From Neofusicoccum parvum (taxonomy: Eukaryota; Ascomycota; Dothideomycetes; Botryosphaeriales; Botryosphaeriaceae): a stretch of 64,000 nucleotides of DNA. The notes beneath the pieces are model-generated. The model was not told the origin of the DNA. It searched no databases and saw only the letters and a program-made list of their open reading frames with translations. The position numbers and the translations under genes are program-made. Positions within the stretch are counted from its first letter, which is position 1; every line of letters starts with the position of its first letter. The stretch spans positions 2,542,001 through 2,606,000 of the forward strand of contig CP087208.1 of assembly GCA_020912385.1 (NCBI GenBank), given 5' to 3'. Below are positions 33,706 through 46,400 of this stretch, piece after piece.

Positions 33706-34858
33706 TGCAGGACTCAGCCGCTGTTACCCCATTAACGTGGAACCCTTCACGGGAGCAATGGATTTCGACTCGCATGTACTCAAGGTTCTTTAATATATTT
33801 ACTACGCAAACAAGCACGTGTCATCTTGGCCTGCCCTCAATCACATATCTCGCAGCCTTTGTTGCGATCCAGCCGCCGAAAGACACGCCACCAGCCATAG
33901 TACTATCGACTACTTGACTGGAAAGGCATTGATGCTCAGCAGCCTCCCGGCATAAGCGAGGCACAGGAACTCGAACGGGGCCACTTTGCTCTATTCCTTA
34001 CACTACTAAAGTCCTCATTCGACAAAGTTCCCCTGCAATTGCTTATCTTGCGATTGAACAAGACGTAGGCGCTGCGTGCCCCCGAGTCAGCCGGGAAACG
34101 GTGGAATTTCGCGTAGCGACGAGCACGAGTCGGCTCCAATCACTTCGTAGAACTGGGATTTCAAAGCAGTAATACTGATTTACCCGCCGATAAGCTGGGG
34201 AGGCGTCCGGGTCGAGCAAGTTGCTGGATCACGTGACTTGGCGGCCGGGTCCGTCGCGTCGCGTGTCGCGCACCAACGTCCCAACACCTCGCCTCGATCC
34301 TCCTACATCCGCCATTCCGCCATCTCGCCTTAAACCTACCACACCGGCCTCTCCGTACCAGTATCGGTGCACCGCGCGCAAGGCGACCGCAGAGTCGGGG
34401 GTTGGCGCGGCGAGTCAATGGGCGTGTCAGGCGCCACAATGCATCAGCACGACGCAGGCCCCGTCGTATCGGCCACGAGTCTCTGGAACCGTGGAGAACC
34501 CCAGTCGGGAATTTCCCGCCGCCCGTGCGACTCGCCCAGGTCAGGCGTCCCAGACGGAGATACGGAGAGGCGTCCCAAGAGATAGAAGCCCTCCAAGCTT
34601 TTCTGGACGAATCTTTGCGCCGTCGACTCAGCCTGGCCATGCAATTAGCCGAGTCCTGCCTTCGGCCCGCTGCCGCTTGATTCAGCCCAGCGAGCACGGA
34701 ACTTGCAGTTTCGAGCTTCACAGGCTGCGGCTATTGTAGCTACCGCTACCGCACGATAAGCCGTTTCTCGTCTACCTCCAGCCTGATTCGTGTCTTCTGT
34801 ATAAACATGCTCCGAGGCGCAGCAGGCACCATGGCAGCATTGAACCCACTCCGCCGCC
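33706..34858. other. Intergenic: PKS promoter region
   Basis: 1.15 kb has no convincing gene. An open frame on the minus strand (34161-34721) is Arg-rich and looks spurious. Confidence 0.5.
34800..34805 (+). promoter_or_regulatory. TATA box of the PKS gene
   Basis: TATAAA lies 59 nt before the PKS ATG at 34859. Transcription would start near 34830, giving a very short leader. Confidence 0.5.
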
Positions 34859-37800
34859 ATGACATTCTCCTGCCGTCCCCAGGCTCCTTCTGTGGCTTTC
34901 TTCTGCCCCCAGAGCAAGGCCCCTAGTGAAGAGTATCTGCAGCAGCTGCAGCTCCTTCTGACCAGCCACACTCACCTCCAACGGCTTGCTGAAGACATTA
35001 AGGCTCTTGAAGACACATGGTCGGCCCTGGCCAGCCACCGAGCCGACATTGCCGCCCTCGTGCAAGGCCCACGTTATGTCAGAAACCTACGCGATTGGGT
35101 CACACATGGCCGGGCAGCTCCTGTTGCTGGCGCCATGTCTGGAATTCTCTCCCTACCCCTGCTAGTGGTGATACAGACCTGCCAGTATTTCCAGTTCCTC
35201 GAGCTCGCTGGTCTCAGCCACGCAGACTTCCTGGCTAGTTTGCACAGAGGCGGAGGTGCACAGGGCTACTGTGGCGGCTTGTTACCAGCCTTCGCCATTG
35301 CATGTGCTCGGGATGAAGCTGAGGTTGTGGACCTGGCAGCAAAAGCTATGCGGATCGCTCTGGCTGTCGGTGCCTTTGGGGAGCTCGGAGATGACGAGAA
35401 CATCCCGGGACCTACAACGGTTGTGGTGCGGCTGAAACAAGCCGGCCAAGGAGAGGGCATCGTGAGCAGATTCTCCGGCGTAGGTGGCCTCTCCGAACCC
35501 ATTCGTATTAGATCTGACCTTATTCTTGTAGTGCTACATCTCTGCAATCACAGACCCGAAGACCATCAGCATCGTGGGTCCCGTCCAGACGCTAGGCGAA
35601 TTGGTGGCGTACGCACGCGATCAGGGTCTCCTGGTGTCTACGATGCATATCCGCGGAAAGGTGCACAATCCAGAGAACGCGGAGCTGGCAGAAGACCTCT
35701 GCCAGCTCTGCGATGCGCATAATGAATTCCAGCTTCCTCCGGCGAACTCTTTGCAGGTACCAGTGAGGTCAAACAGGGACGGGAGGCTTTTACAAGATGT
35801 TTCTCTTACGCATGAAGCTGTTCTTACCATTCTCGCATCCCGCTGTGAATGGTACACGCTTCTCACTAATCTGGCCCAAGATCTACAGAAGACAGACGTC
35901 GAATCCCACGTCCTCGCGCTCTACGGAATTGGGGACCCAGTGCCCCTGGCACCCTTCCATCAGGCGCGCTTAAAAGCATCCAAGGTTGATGTCTACTGTA
36001 CCTTGAAGAACTCAAAGCTTGCCGAGTACACTTACCCGGACGATGCGGTAGCAGTGACTGGTATTGCGTGTCGCCTGCCGGGTGCCAACAGTCTCGACGA
36101 GCTCTGGGATTTGATGGCCAATGGTACGTCGACATGCGAGAAAATTCGCCCGGATCGCATCCCGATGGATGAGAGTTTTCGAGCTGCTCAGGACGGCAAG
36201 TGGACAAGCAAACAGAACTTCTTCGGCAATTTCGTTGAAGACGTCGGCGCTTTTGATAACACCTTCTTCCGGCACAATCCAAAGGAGGCAGCACACATGG
36301 ACCCCCAACAACGTATGCTTCTCGAGCTCGCTTATCAAGCCATGGATTCCAGCGGCTATCTCCGCTCGCATCGGCGTGAGGATAATGATCCGGTCGGGTG
36401 CTTCATCGGCGCCAGCTTCGTTGAGTACCACGACAACACCAACGCATTCCCGCCGACAGCATACACAGCGACCGGCATGATCCGAGCATTTCTCTGCGGT
36501 CGCATCAGCTACTACTTTGGATGGAGCGGGCCAGCGGAAGTCATCGATACTGCATGCTCATCATCTCTGGTCGCCGTGAATCGTGCTGTGCGCGCCATCC
36601 GGACGGGTGAGTGCAAGATGGCATTAACCGGCGGCATCAACATCATGAGCAGCGTCCACAACTACATGAACTTGGCTAAAGCCGGGTTTCTCAGCCCTAC
36701 TGGCCAGTGCAAGCCCTTCGACCAGTCCGCAGACGGCTACTGCCGTGCAGATGGCGCCGCCTTGGTGGTATTGAAGCCACTGAAAGACGCGCTTGCCAGC
36801 AACGACCATATCTTTGGTGTTATTGCTGGTTCGGCGACAAATCAAGGCGGCCTGTCTGCATCCATCACCGTGCCATCCTCCCCAGCACAAATGGAACTTT
36901 ATCGCAGTATTCTAAAGCAGGCCCGCATGGAACCTGAGCACGTCTCATACGTCGAGGCGCATGGCACAGGCACACAAGCAGGCGACCCCCTCGAAGTTCA
37001 AAGCCTCCGTGAAGTTTTCGCCGGTGCTGAGAGGAGCACGCCTCTCCATTTGGGCTCTCTCAAAGGCAATATTGGTCACTGCGAGGCTGCTGCTGGCATT
37101 GCGGGTCTGGTCAAGGTGCTTGCCATGCTCCGTAGCAGTAGCATTCCTCCCCTAGCAAACTTCAGATCCCTCAACCCGAAGATTCCACCACTAGCCCCAG
37201 ACAAGATGGCCATTGCGCAAGCCACCGAGCCCTGGGAGGCGCCTTGGCGCGCGGCATGCGTCAACAGCTATGGTGCTGCCGGTAGCAACGCTGCTTTGCT
37301 ATGCGGCGAAGGTCCTCGTAGACTCAGCAGAGCTACATTGACAACGACTTGCACAAGCTATCCGATTCTGGTCTCTGCAGCTACACGGGAAAGCTTAAAT
37401 GCGTACTGCCGAACTCTCAAGGCTTTCCTCATTCGCCAAACCCCCAAAATTACAGACCTTGCTTATACGCTTAGCGAGCGACGGAAGCGCCATCGCTTCC
37501 GTTTGGCCACGACAGCGACCAACATCTCCGACGTGGTCAAAGCACTCGAGACTGCCTCAGAGATTTCCGAAGCTCCAAATGCTGCAAAGCCTGTCGTACT
37601 TGTATTTGGCGGCCAGAGCAAGCAAATGGTTGGCTTGGACAAGTCGATCTATGACGATTATCCACGCCTGAGACATCACATCGACACATGCAACAGCCTT
37701 CTTATTTCAGCTGGGTTCCCGGCAATCTTGCCAGCTATATTCGATTCCCAGCCTATCTCGGATGTCGTGGTCCTGCAGACAGGCACTTTCGCAGTCCAGT

Positions 37801-40800
37801 ACGCCAGCGCAAAATGCTGGATTGATGCCGGGGTACAGGTTGACTGCACTATTGGCCACAGCTTTGGTGAGCTGACTGCACTGACTGTATCTGGAGTGTT
37901 CACCCTCGAGGATGGGCTTATGACGGTTGCCACTCGTGCCTCTCTTATGGCATCCAAATGGGGAAGCGAACGCGGGACAATGCTGGCCATCCATACGGAC
38001 AAGGACACTGTTGAGTCCATCGCGACAACCGTCGGCGAGCTCGAGGTTGCTTGCTACAATGCACCGGGTAGCTTGGTTGTCGTAGGAACAGAATCTTCCA
38101 TTGCCGCTGCGGAAGTTGTGCTCCGCGACGATGTGCGCTTCAAAGGCATCCGGTCTCAGCGTCTTGATGTCAGCCATGGTTTCCACTCCAAATTTACAGA
38201 ACCACTGCTTGAAGGGATCGCAGACATGTCAAGACGCATCACTTTCAGAACCCCAAACCTGAGCATCGAGATGTGCACCAGGGAGCCTTCCGAGGCAGTG
38301 GTCCCCGCTCGCCTCGTCCAGCACACCAGGGAGCCTGTATATTTTGCAGACGCTGTCCGTCGCATTGAGAAGCGGCTGGGAAGTTGCATCTGGCTGGAGG
38401 CGGGTGCTGACTCGCCCGTCGTCCCAATGATCAAGAGAGCTGTAGCAAACCAGGAAGGCCACGCATTCCAGCCCATCAAGTTCATGGACGCACATGACCC
38501 CAAAGCTGTGCTTCCAAGTACAACCGTGGGTCTCTGGCGGGAAGGTGTGGAAGCCTCGTTCTGGGGTTTCATGACTCCTCACTCGGCTGGCCTGGATTCC
38601 ATCTACCTCCCGCCATACCAATTTCAGCGGACGCTGGCCTGGCTTCCCAATATTGATCGCGCCACTGAGGCAATAAAGATAGCGAGCACGGCCGCTGCAC
38701 ATGAGACTACTCTACAAGCTCCTCCAATTCCTCTGCGGCTGGTTACTTACCAGCAGGATTCAAGTAATGGCGGCAAAACGAAGTACTTCACGGTCAATAT
38801 TGCAACAAAGCGGTTCACTACCATTGTCTCCGGCCACGCGGTCCGGCGTCGACCTCTGTGTCCCGCGTCAATGTATATGGAGTGCGCCGTGATGGCCGCG
38901 GAAATTCTACTAGGAGATGTCACGACCAAAGCACTGTGCTTCGAAGATGTATCTTTCGAGGCGCCACTTGGCGTCGATCTGGCTCGCAATGTCTCCATCA
39001 GCCTTGATGAAAGCGGGACCAATGCTTGGAGATTCAAACTGACGAGCACGTCTCAAGCAAACGCCCAAGGCAGACAAACAGTACACGGCAAAGGCAGCCT
39101 TCGAATGACAGAGCAGCCAAAGCTACAGCCTTATCAACGTCTTGTAGCCGACCGCATCAAGGAGCTACGCGGCAAGAGTAGTGCCGAGAAGCTTATGTCC
39201 AAGCGCGCGTATGGTTTATTTGGCTCCGTTGTTCACTACGCCGACTTCCTGCAGGGCATTTCCTGTATCATCATGGATGGCACTCAGGCGGTCGCTGATA
39301 TCGAAGTCTCCGCAGGCCATGTGGGCGCCGAGGAGAGCAGTGTAACATCAGTTTGCGACACAGTAGCGCTCGATACTTTCATCCAAGTCGCCGGCCTGCT
39401 CATCAACAGCAGTGACTGTTGCATACCCGAGCACGTTTTTGTTGCCACGGGGATCGACAGCGCAATTTTGTCAAAGCTTTGCGACTTCGACGCCTGCAAG
39501 TCGTGGACCGTTTACGCCATGTTTTCACCCTCGAGCGAGACCACGGCCGCGGGGGATGTGTTCGTGCTCACAAAGGACGGGTCCATCGCAATGGCAGTAT
39601 TGGGCGTCCGCTTCACCAGACTGCCAATTACGAAGCTAGAGAGGATGCTCGAGAGTGCTAACAACAACGTTTCCGCTCCAATTTCCACGGCGCCCAAGCC
39701 ATCTCCTTTGCTCCCGGCCCCAAAGGCATTGCCAGAACTTACGTCGGACGAGGATACCGAGTTCGCCCAGAGCAGCGCGTCCTCCGACGGGGAGGCACCT
39801 GAGACCCCGAGCGAAGGGGGAAACGACGAGAACGGCCTGAAGGAAATCATATCCCTATACACTGGCGCCCCGGCCGCAGACATTGCCTCCGACGCCAATA
39901 TGGGTGATCTGGGGGTCGACTCTCTAGCTGCCGTCGAGCTTGCCGACGACTTGAAATCGCGCTTCGGCAAGGACATCTCATCCACGGATCTCATGATGTA
40001 CAATCTCCAGGCCCTATCCAGTCTTCTTCTTGGCCCGAAGCCCCAGAAAGCCCCCCTTCCAAACGGTCAACCACTGAAACCCACAATGAAGCCTACGGTC
40101 CCTTCAAAGCAAGTTGACAATGGCCGTCGCCATCGTGTGCTCCAGATACTTGCAGATGGCTGCGGAGCGCAAATTGCGGCAATTCGTGACCAAGAATCGC
40201 TGCGTGACCTCGGCTTTGATTCACTATCGGCGGTTGAGCTGAAGAGCGAGCTGGAGGATGCCTTCTCCATCGAGGTTGATGATCAAGAGGTCCATCTCGA
40301 CTCAACCGTTGGAGAAATCCTGAAATTTCTTGGCATAATGGACACTTCTTCGGAAACCAGCGTATCAAGCACATCACCTTCTGCGCAGGACCACGGACCC
40401 ACCCAGAATGGCAGAAAAACTGCGGAGCCGGCGGTGTTAAGAGACCCGGCTGCCACGCTGGTCGAGTGCGAGGCGTTATTCTCTTCCATGGCAGAGCGCT
40501 GCGGTTTCACCAATTATTGGACGGCTGTTGCACCGAAACAAAACGAGCTCCTTCTTGCCTATATTCTCGAAGCGTTCAGGGCAATTGGCGCGGATGTCTG
40601 GAGATTGGCTACGGGTGAGCCAATGCCAGAGGTAAATCATCTCCCAAAACACGCCAAGGTAGTACAGCGCTTTTTCGACATTCTGGCCAAGCACGACATT
40701 ATCAAAAAAGACGGGAACGGTTTTGTGCGCTCCTCTGGAAAGTGCCCAACTGACTCGTCAGGGGCGTTGCTTTCGTCCTTTGTGGACGAGTTTCCTGCAT

Positions 40801-42733
40801 ATCGATGCGAGGCAGCCCTGATTTCTCTCACTGGCTCTAAGCTCGCTGGTTGTTTGATAGGAACAGATGACCCCGTCGCGCTGCTGTTCGGAAGCTCCAA
40901 CTCCCAGCGGGTCCTTGAGGACTTCTACACCAATTCTCCCATGCTGGCCACCTTGACCGAACTGCTCGTGGATATAATCACAAGGGTGGTTGCTGGCAGT
41001 GGCAGTAACACAGTCAAAATCGTCGAGGTTGGCGCCGGCTTTGGAGGTACGACGAAGAGGCTTGCAGCGGCTCTCGAGAGCATCTCGCGGCCGGTTCAGT
41101 ACACTTTCACAGACATCGCCTCTACGCTCGTCCGTAATGCGGTGAAGAAGCTCGCCAAGTATGAATGGATGGAGTTCCACAGCTTGAACCTGGAGCACGA
41201 AGCGCCGGAACGGATGAAGGGCAGTTTCGATATCGCCATTGGTACAAACTGCGTCCATGCAACAAAGAACCGTGCGGCTACCATGAGCCGTATTCGAGAG
41301 CTCCTTAACGAGGACGGTTTTGCTGTGCTCTCCGAGGTCACGCAGATTATTGATTGGTATGATATCGTGTACGGCCTGCTGGAGGGCTGGTGGATGTCCA
41401 ACGACGCAGATTACCCGCTGCAGCCTCCGGAATCCTGGATGCGGTCCTTCACCGAAGCCGGGTTCACCAGTGTCACGTATTCTCAAGGCCCGACCGCCGA
41501 AGCAAACTCGCAGCGGCTACTCCTCGCATCGAAGAAACTGCTCAAGATCCCTCTACGCGCAAAACCCGAAATCGAGACCGTGGTTTACAAAGAAGTGGAC
41601 GGCGTATCTATTCACGCAGACATCTACCTGCCTCAAGACTCGTCTCGCCGTGCGATGCCAGTTGGTAACGTCACCAATCCGTAAGCTTCCGGCAGCAACG
41701 TCCGTTCTAATACCTGCATGTTAGCTTTGCTGCTGCATGGCGGGGGCCACATGACACTCTCCCGCAAGGCCATCCGCCCAGCACAGGTATCGTTTCTGCT
41801 GGCCAACCACGTCATCCCTGTCAGCTTTGACTACCGGCTCTGTCCTGAGATCAACCTCATCGATGGCCCCATCACAGACGTTCGCGACGCGTATGCTTGG
41901 TGCCGCACGGAGCTTCCGCGTATCATTGGCCGGAGGGGCGTGTTGGTCGACCCGGATCGGGTTGTGGTTGTCGGGTGGTCGAGCGGTGGGCATTTAGCCA
42001 TGAGCACCGCGTGGACAGCCGCGGAGACAGGTTTGCCGCCCCCGAAAGCGGTCCTCAGTTTCTACGGCCCAACCGATTTCGAGTCTGGTGGTATGTGGTA
42101 CCACTGAGAAATTTTCCTTCTTGCAACGCTGACATTGTTTCTCCTGTCAGACTTAGACGCCCGCCGCGCAGAGGAGTACCCGGAGAGACGGATAGCTCTG
42201 GATGATATCATCAAGGCTCTCCCCACCCGGCCGGTATGTCCGCACTCCCGCCTACACAGCTAGGGTCCCGCTAACAGCCTCCGCACTAGATCACCTCTTA
42301 CGACGCCATCGGCACCACTGATACTACCGGACTCGGTTGGGTTCGTCCAGGCGACCCACGCTCCGAGCTCGTCCTCTCCCTTTTTAAGGAGGGAAACGGC
42401 CTCCCCATCCTTCTCAATAGTCTCTCCGCCGACAGCCTTACCACGGCGCCCTCACCCTCCCTCGTCGCGTCCATCAGCCCTCTCGCCCACGTCCGTGGCG
42501 GCACCTACCACGTCCCAACCTACCTCATCCACGGCACTCGCGACGAGATCGTACCATTCCACACAGCGGCAGCATTTACAGAGACACTACGGGCGAGGGG
42601 TGTCAATTATGGGCTGCTACGCGTGGAGGGGGCGCGGCACATCCACGATTTAAAGCTGAGACCAGGGATGGAAGCGTGGAGACGGGAAGTCGAACCGGGG
42701 TATGAGTTCTTATTTAGAGCGCTGGGACAGTAA
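34859..42733 (+). CDS. Non-reducing polyketide synthase, SAT-KS-AT-PT-ACP-ACP-CMeT-TE
   Basis: The enzyme builds a C-methylated aromatic polyketide from malonyl-CoA and SAM. Five exons (34859-35479, 35532-41664, 41725-42090, 42151-42233, 42290-42733) encode 2548 aa. SAT carries GYCGG with Cys138. KS has DTACSSS with Cys549. The malonyl transferase has GHSFGE with Ser984. The product-template domain has His1309 (SGHAV) and Asp1488. Two carrier domains have GVDSL (Ser1671) and GFDSL (Ser1771). The methyltransferase has VEVGAGFGGTT near 2039. The C-terminal release domain is an esterase/lipase-like alpha/beta hydrolase with HGGGH near 2256, GWSSGG with Ser2337, and GTRDE and GARHIHD for the Asp and His. 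No reductive domains are present. This architecture is known from methylorsellinate-type synthases. The exact product cannot be told. The exon 3 donor GTATGT was chosen over a GTGGTA three bases earlier. Confidence 0.95.
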
Positions 42734-43490
42734 ATTTCCACCTTTTTTTTTTTCTTGAGGGCGGTTGTCATCCAGCTTGATCTGCTCTGGTGTTGGAGCA
42801 GGCCATCTCAATGCTGGCGTACCTGGGCGGTGTGGGGGAGAGCCATGCAGCGCACACGCACACACCGTCCCGCCAAAGACCAGAGCATCGAATCATCACC
42901 ACCGTATCATCGCTTGCACTTTCCGAACGGAGTTAAGTCAGTGCCCTCACCGATCTAACCCAGAGTAGAATCTTTCTCAAGCGCCCTCACGATTCGCGGA
43001 CACGAGATAAGCTTCGCGACTGGTGCGTCGCTCGGCAAAACAAGATGCGGGAGGACCCGCCACCCTATCGCATGCTTCCCCACGCCGAGGACCTTCCGCG
43101 GCAAATCCGTGTCATTACTCGCCTTCCAACTTGCTGACACGCATATGGTTGATTAAAGATAAGTCCAACCGTCCGTAGCGAGTCGCCGTGTCTGGCCTGA
43201 CGAGTGTGCCTCCCTCCCTATCTCCATCGCCCCCCGACACGACTCGGCAGGCGAGAGCATGACTCAACTCGAACCGACCCGGCTGAGGGACGAGGATACA
43301 GTTCTCGGTGTGGACTAGGGACACGGCCGCGAACGACCGATAGACAACCAATACGAGCATGCATGCATTGAAGCCAGTGTGGCTGCAAAAATTGCGGGCC
43401 ATCTCCATTTGACAGACAGTCTACATCCATTCGAGCAGAGTCCAGAGCGGATATCCCGGGTGACATGGCAAGACCACGCTGCATGCGACT
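42734..43490. other. Intergenic: convergent ends of the PKS and NRPS-like genes
   Basis: 757 bp between two stop codons holds no gene that I can support. A poly-T tract lies at about 42746-42757. Confidence 0.5.
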
Positions 43491-46400
43491 TCACCAACCC
43501 GCCAGAAGCGCCATCTGCTCCCCCTGCGACGGATTGTCCAACACGTCCTCCGTCGTGACCTCGTACCCACAGTCCCCGTAGCACCTCGCGAGCGCAGCCG
43601 CCCCGATCAAATCCCCCCACACGTCGTAGAACGGCGTCGCCTCCGAGAACCCGTCAACCCGCGTCTCAAAGCCCTTCCCCAACACCGCCGCCCACGCCCC
43701 CCTCACCACACACCCCAGCGCCCCCGACACGGCGACGGCGCGCCGCCCAGCCCGCGTCTTCGGACCAACGTCTCCCGCCACAGCGGCGCCCCCCAGCACG
43801 ACCGCCGCCGGCCCCGGCCCCGCGAACGCCGGACACGCGCTCCCGACGGCGCAGCCCAGCACCGCGGGCAGCCGCTCGAACACGGCGCAGAAGTGGGCCA
43901 GCACGGCCTCGACCCAGGCGCGCGGGAATGCGCGGCCGGAGTAGCGCAGCTCGAGCGAGACGGCGTCGCCGCCGGGCGCGCTCGCCGAGTGCAGCCAGAG
44001 GTCGGCCTTGTCGTGCGGCGGCTCGTGGATGTCGAGGGCGCAGCGCAGGCCGGCGGCAAGGGCGCGCGCGGAGGAGAAGGGCGGGGCGGCGGCGGTCGCG
44101 GCGTCCAGGCTGATGTGGTTGACGATGGTTGAGAAGCGCGACCAGCGCGGCCAGGAGGTGCTGTTTTGGATGAGCTGGCGGTGGCCGAGGTGGCTGAAGG
44201 GTAGGGATTGGAGGTAGTCGTCCTGGATCGTTTGGAGGAGCTCCGCGAAGGTGGCTTGGGGGTCCACCTTGGCGCGGATGGGGAGGGTGTTCATGCAGGG
44301 GCCGATCGTTTGCTCCACGCCTTGGACGTTCAGGTGGCGGCCGGAAATGATGTTGCCGAAGACGACTTCTTGCTGCTGGCACAGCTGGGACAGCACGATT
44401 GACCAGCACGCTAGAACTGCCGTGGCTGTTGTTAGACCCTGTGCTCGCAGGTCCGGCACCGGCACAGAAGCAGCTGCGGCGCTGTCGACGATCCGGCTGT
44501 ACGGGGGACGGGAGTGCGAGATGATATCTGATGTAGGAGCACCAGCCATGCGGGCTTTCCAGAACTCGTCTGCCTTGCTGGCGGCTGTTGCTGCGGCTGC
44601 CTTGTCCACGTAGTGCGAGAATGGCGATAATTGGGGAATCTCGTCTCCCCAGTAGGCGCTCTCAAGCGCGCGCCAGATTTCGCCGACGCTGACGGCGTCG
44701 TACTGTGCATGAGAAATCCGCATGACGAGCCGGTAAGCAGATGCGCTGCTGTCCTTTATGAGCATGAACTTGACCAGCGCATCGCCCAGACGCGTCTTCC
44801 GTTTGACATCAGTATCAATGACCTCCTGTGAAGCCGCTGCAAGAGATTCTCCGGGCTGCACTTCGTGTGTTGTAAACTCGACGCTGTAAGCCTTCGGAGT
44901 CAGAACGACCTGGAAAGTCGCCTGCTCGTGGACTAAGAATGTAGTTCGGAGGACGGAGTGCGTTGCAACGAGTTCGTGACAGGCTTTTTGTAGACGCGAG
45001 ACGTCAAGTGACCCAGTAAAGTGGAAGATCATGTAGTCATGCCAACCTCTGCTCTTCAGGAGACCGGCATATATCGACCACGCCTGCCAATCCGTTGCCT
45101 CCAGCACTTCTTCAACATCCGATTCCGGGACCGTAGTTGTGATATCGGAAATCTGATACCGGGAAGATCCTGCGCTCTGATCAGGGTTGCGCTCTTCTTG
45201 TCGGGTGACATGAGCTGCGGCGCTGATGGCCTGAAGAGTCCTCCCACGAAAGATGTCCTCAATGTCAATAGAGATATTTTCACGACGAGCAGATGATATT
45301 AGTTTGATGCACTGCAAAGAGCTGCCGCCGTTGAAGAAGAAATCGTCTTCCCGTCCGATAAGAGGAGCTAGGAGATTCAACACTTCGGACCACAGACTCT
45401 GCATCTTCTTTTCCATGTCTGTTTCCGGTTGTGTCTTGACTGCGTCTGATCCATGGGCGACGAGTTCAGCTGTGGTAAGAGCTGACGCCATCTCACGCAA
45501 CTTCTTGCGGTCCAGTTTCCCCGAGGCATTCATTGGCCGCTCCGCAAGCTTTACGAACCCACGCGGGACCATGTAGTCCGGAAGCGCGGCCGCCATCTTC
45601 TCGCGTATGTCCTTGATGACCGAGACAAAGTCAACGGTGGAGCCGTGGATGAAGGCAACGAGCATCGGGCTCCCGCCAGAGGGTGTTATGAGCTCCGCCG
45701 CAGCACTGACTCCATCCGGCAGTGACTTGGCCATGACCTGCTCGACCTCGCCTAGCTCAAACCGTTGGCCGTATAGTTTGACGCGGGTGTCCTTACGTCC
45801 AACAATCTGCACAACCCCGTCCTCGGTATAGCGCGCCAGGTCTCCCGTCCGGAACAGTCTTGCCGCCCGGCCAGACCCGTGCTTCCTGGCCCACAGCGGT
45901 TGCTCCAGGAAAGCGCTTGCATCGGCCTCGGGATTGTCCAGGTAGCTCTTGCACAGCGTCGGGCTCTCGATGAGCAGCTCGCCGGCAACGCCGATCGGAG
46001 CGAGCTTGTCCGGATCATCGGCATCCACGATCCAGGTGGCTCCGACCAAAGTCTGACCCTCGCGCGACTTCTTGCCTTCGCGATCGATCTTAGTCTCGAT
46101 AGCCACGCCCTCAGTCATGCCGAACGCTTCGAGCAGGCGAACACGGTGTGCCCAGGTTTGGATCAGCTGCTCAGTTACAGGCTCACCTCCCACAGTCAGG
46201 ATCTGCAAACATGTGACTTCCTCTGGCTTGAGCAAGTTGAGAAGCGACGGCGTGAAGAAGGTGCGGGTGATCTGTTTCTTCGTGATGAAGTTGGCAATGC
46301 CACCCAGGCGGTCCCTCGCGGGCGGGATGACCAGGCAGCCTCCGTTCCCGAGCGTCTTGAAGATTTCCCAGATGGACGCGCCGAAGGCCTGGCTAGCAAA

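Noticed and set aside
34161..34721. Minus-strand 186-codon frame in the PKS promoter
   Set aside because: It is Arg/Gly-rich without domain features, lies in GC-rich promoter DNA and overlaps several other chance ORFs.
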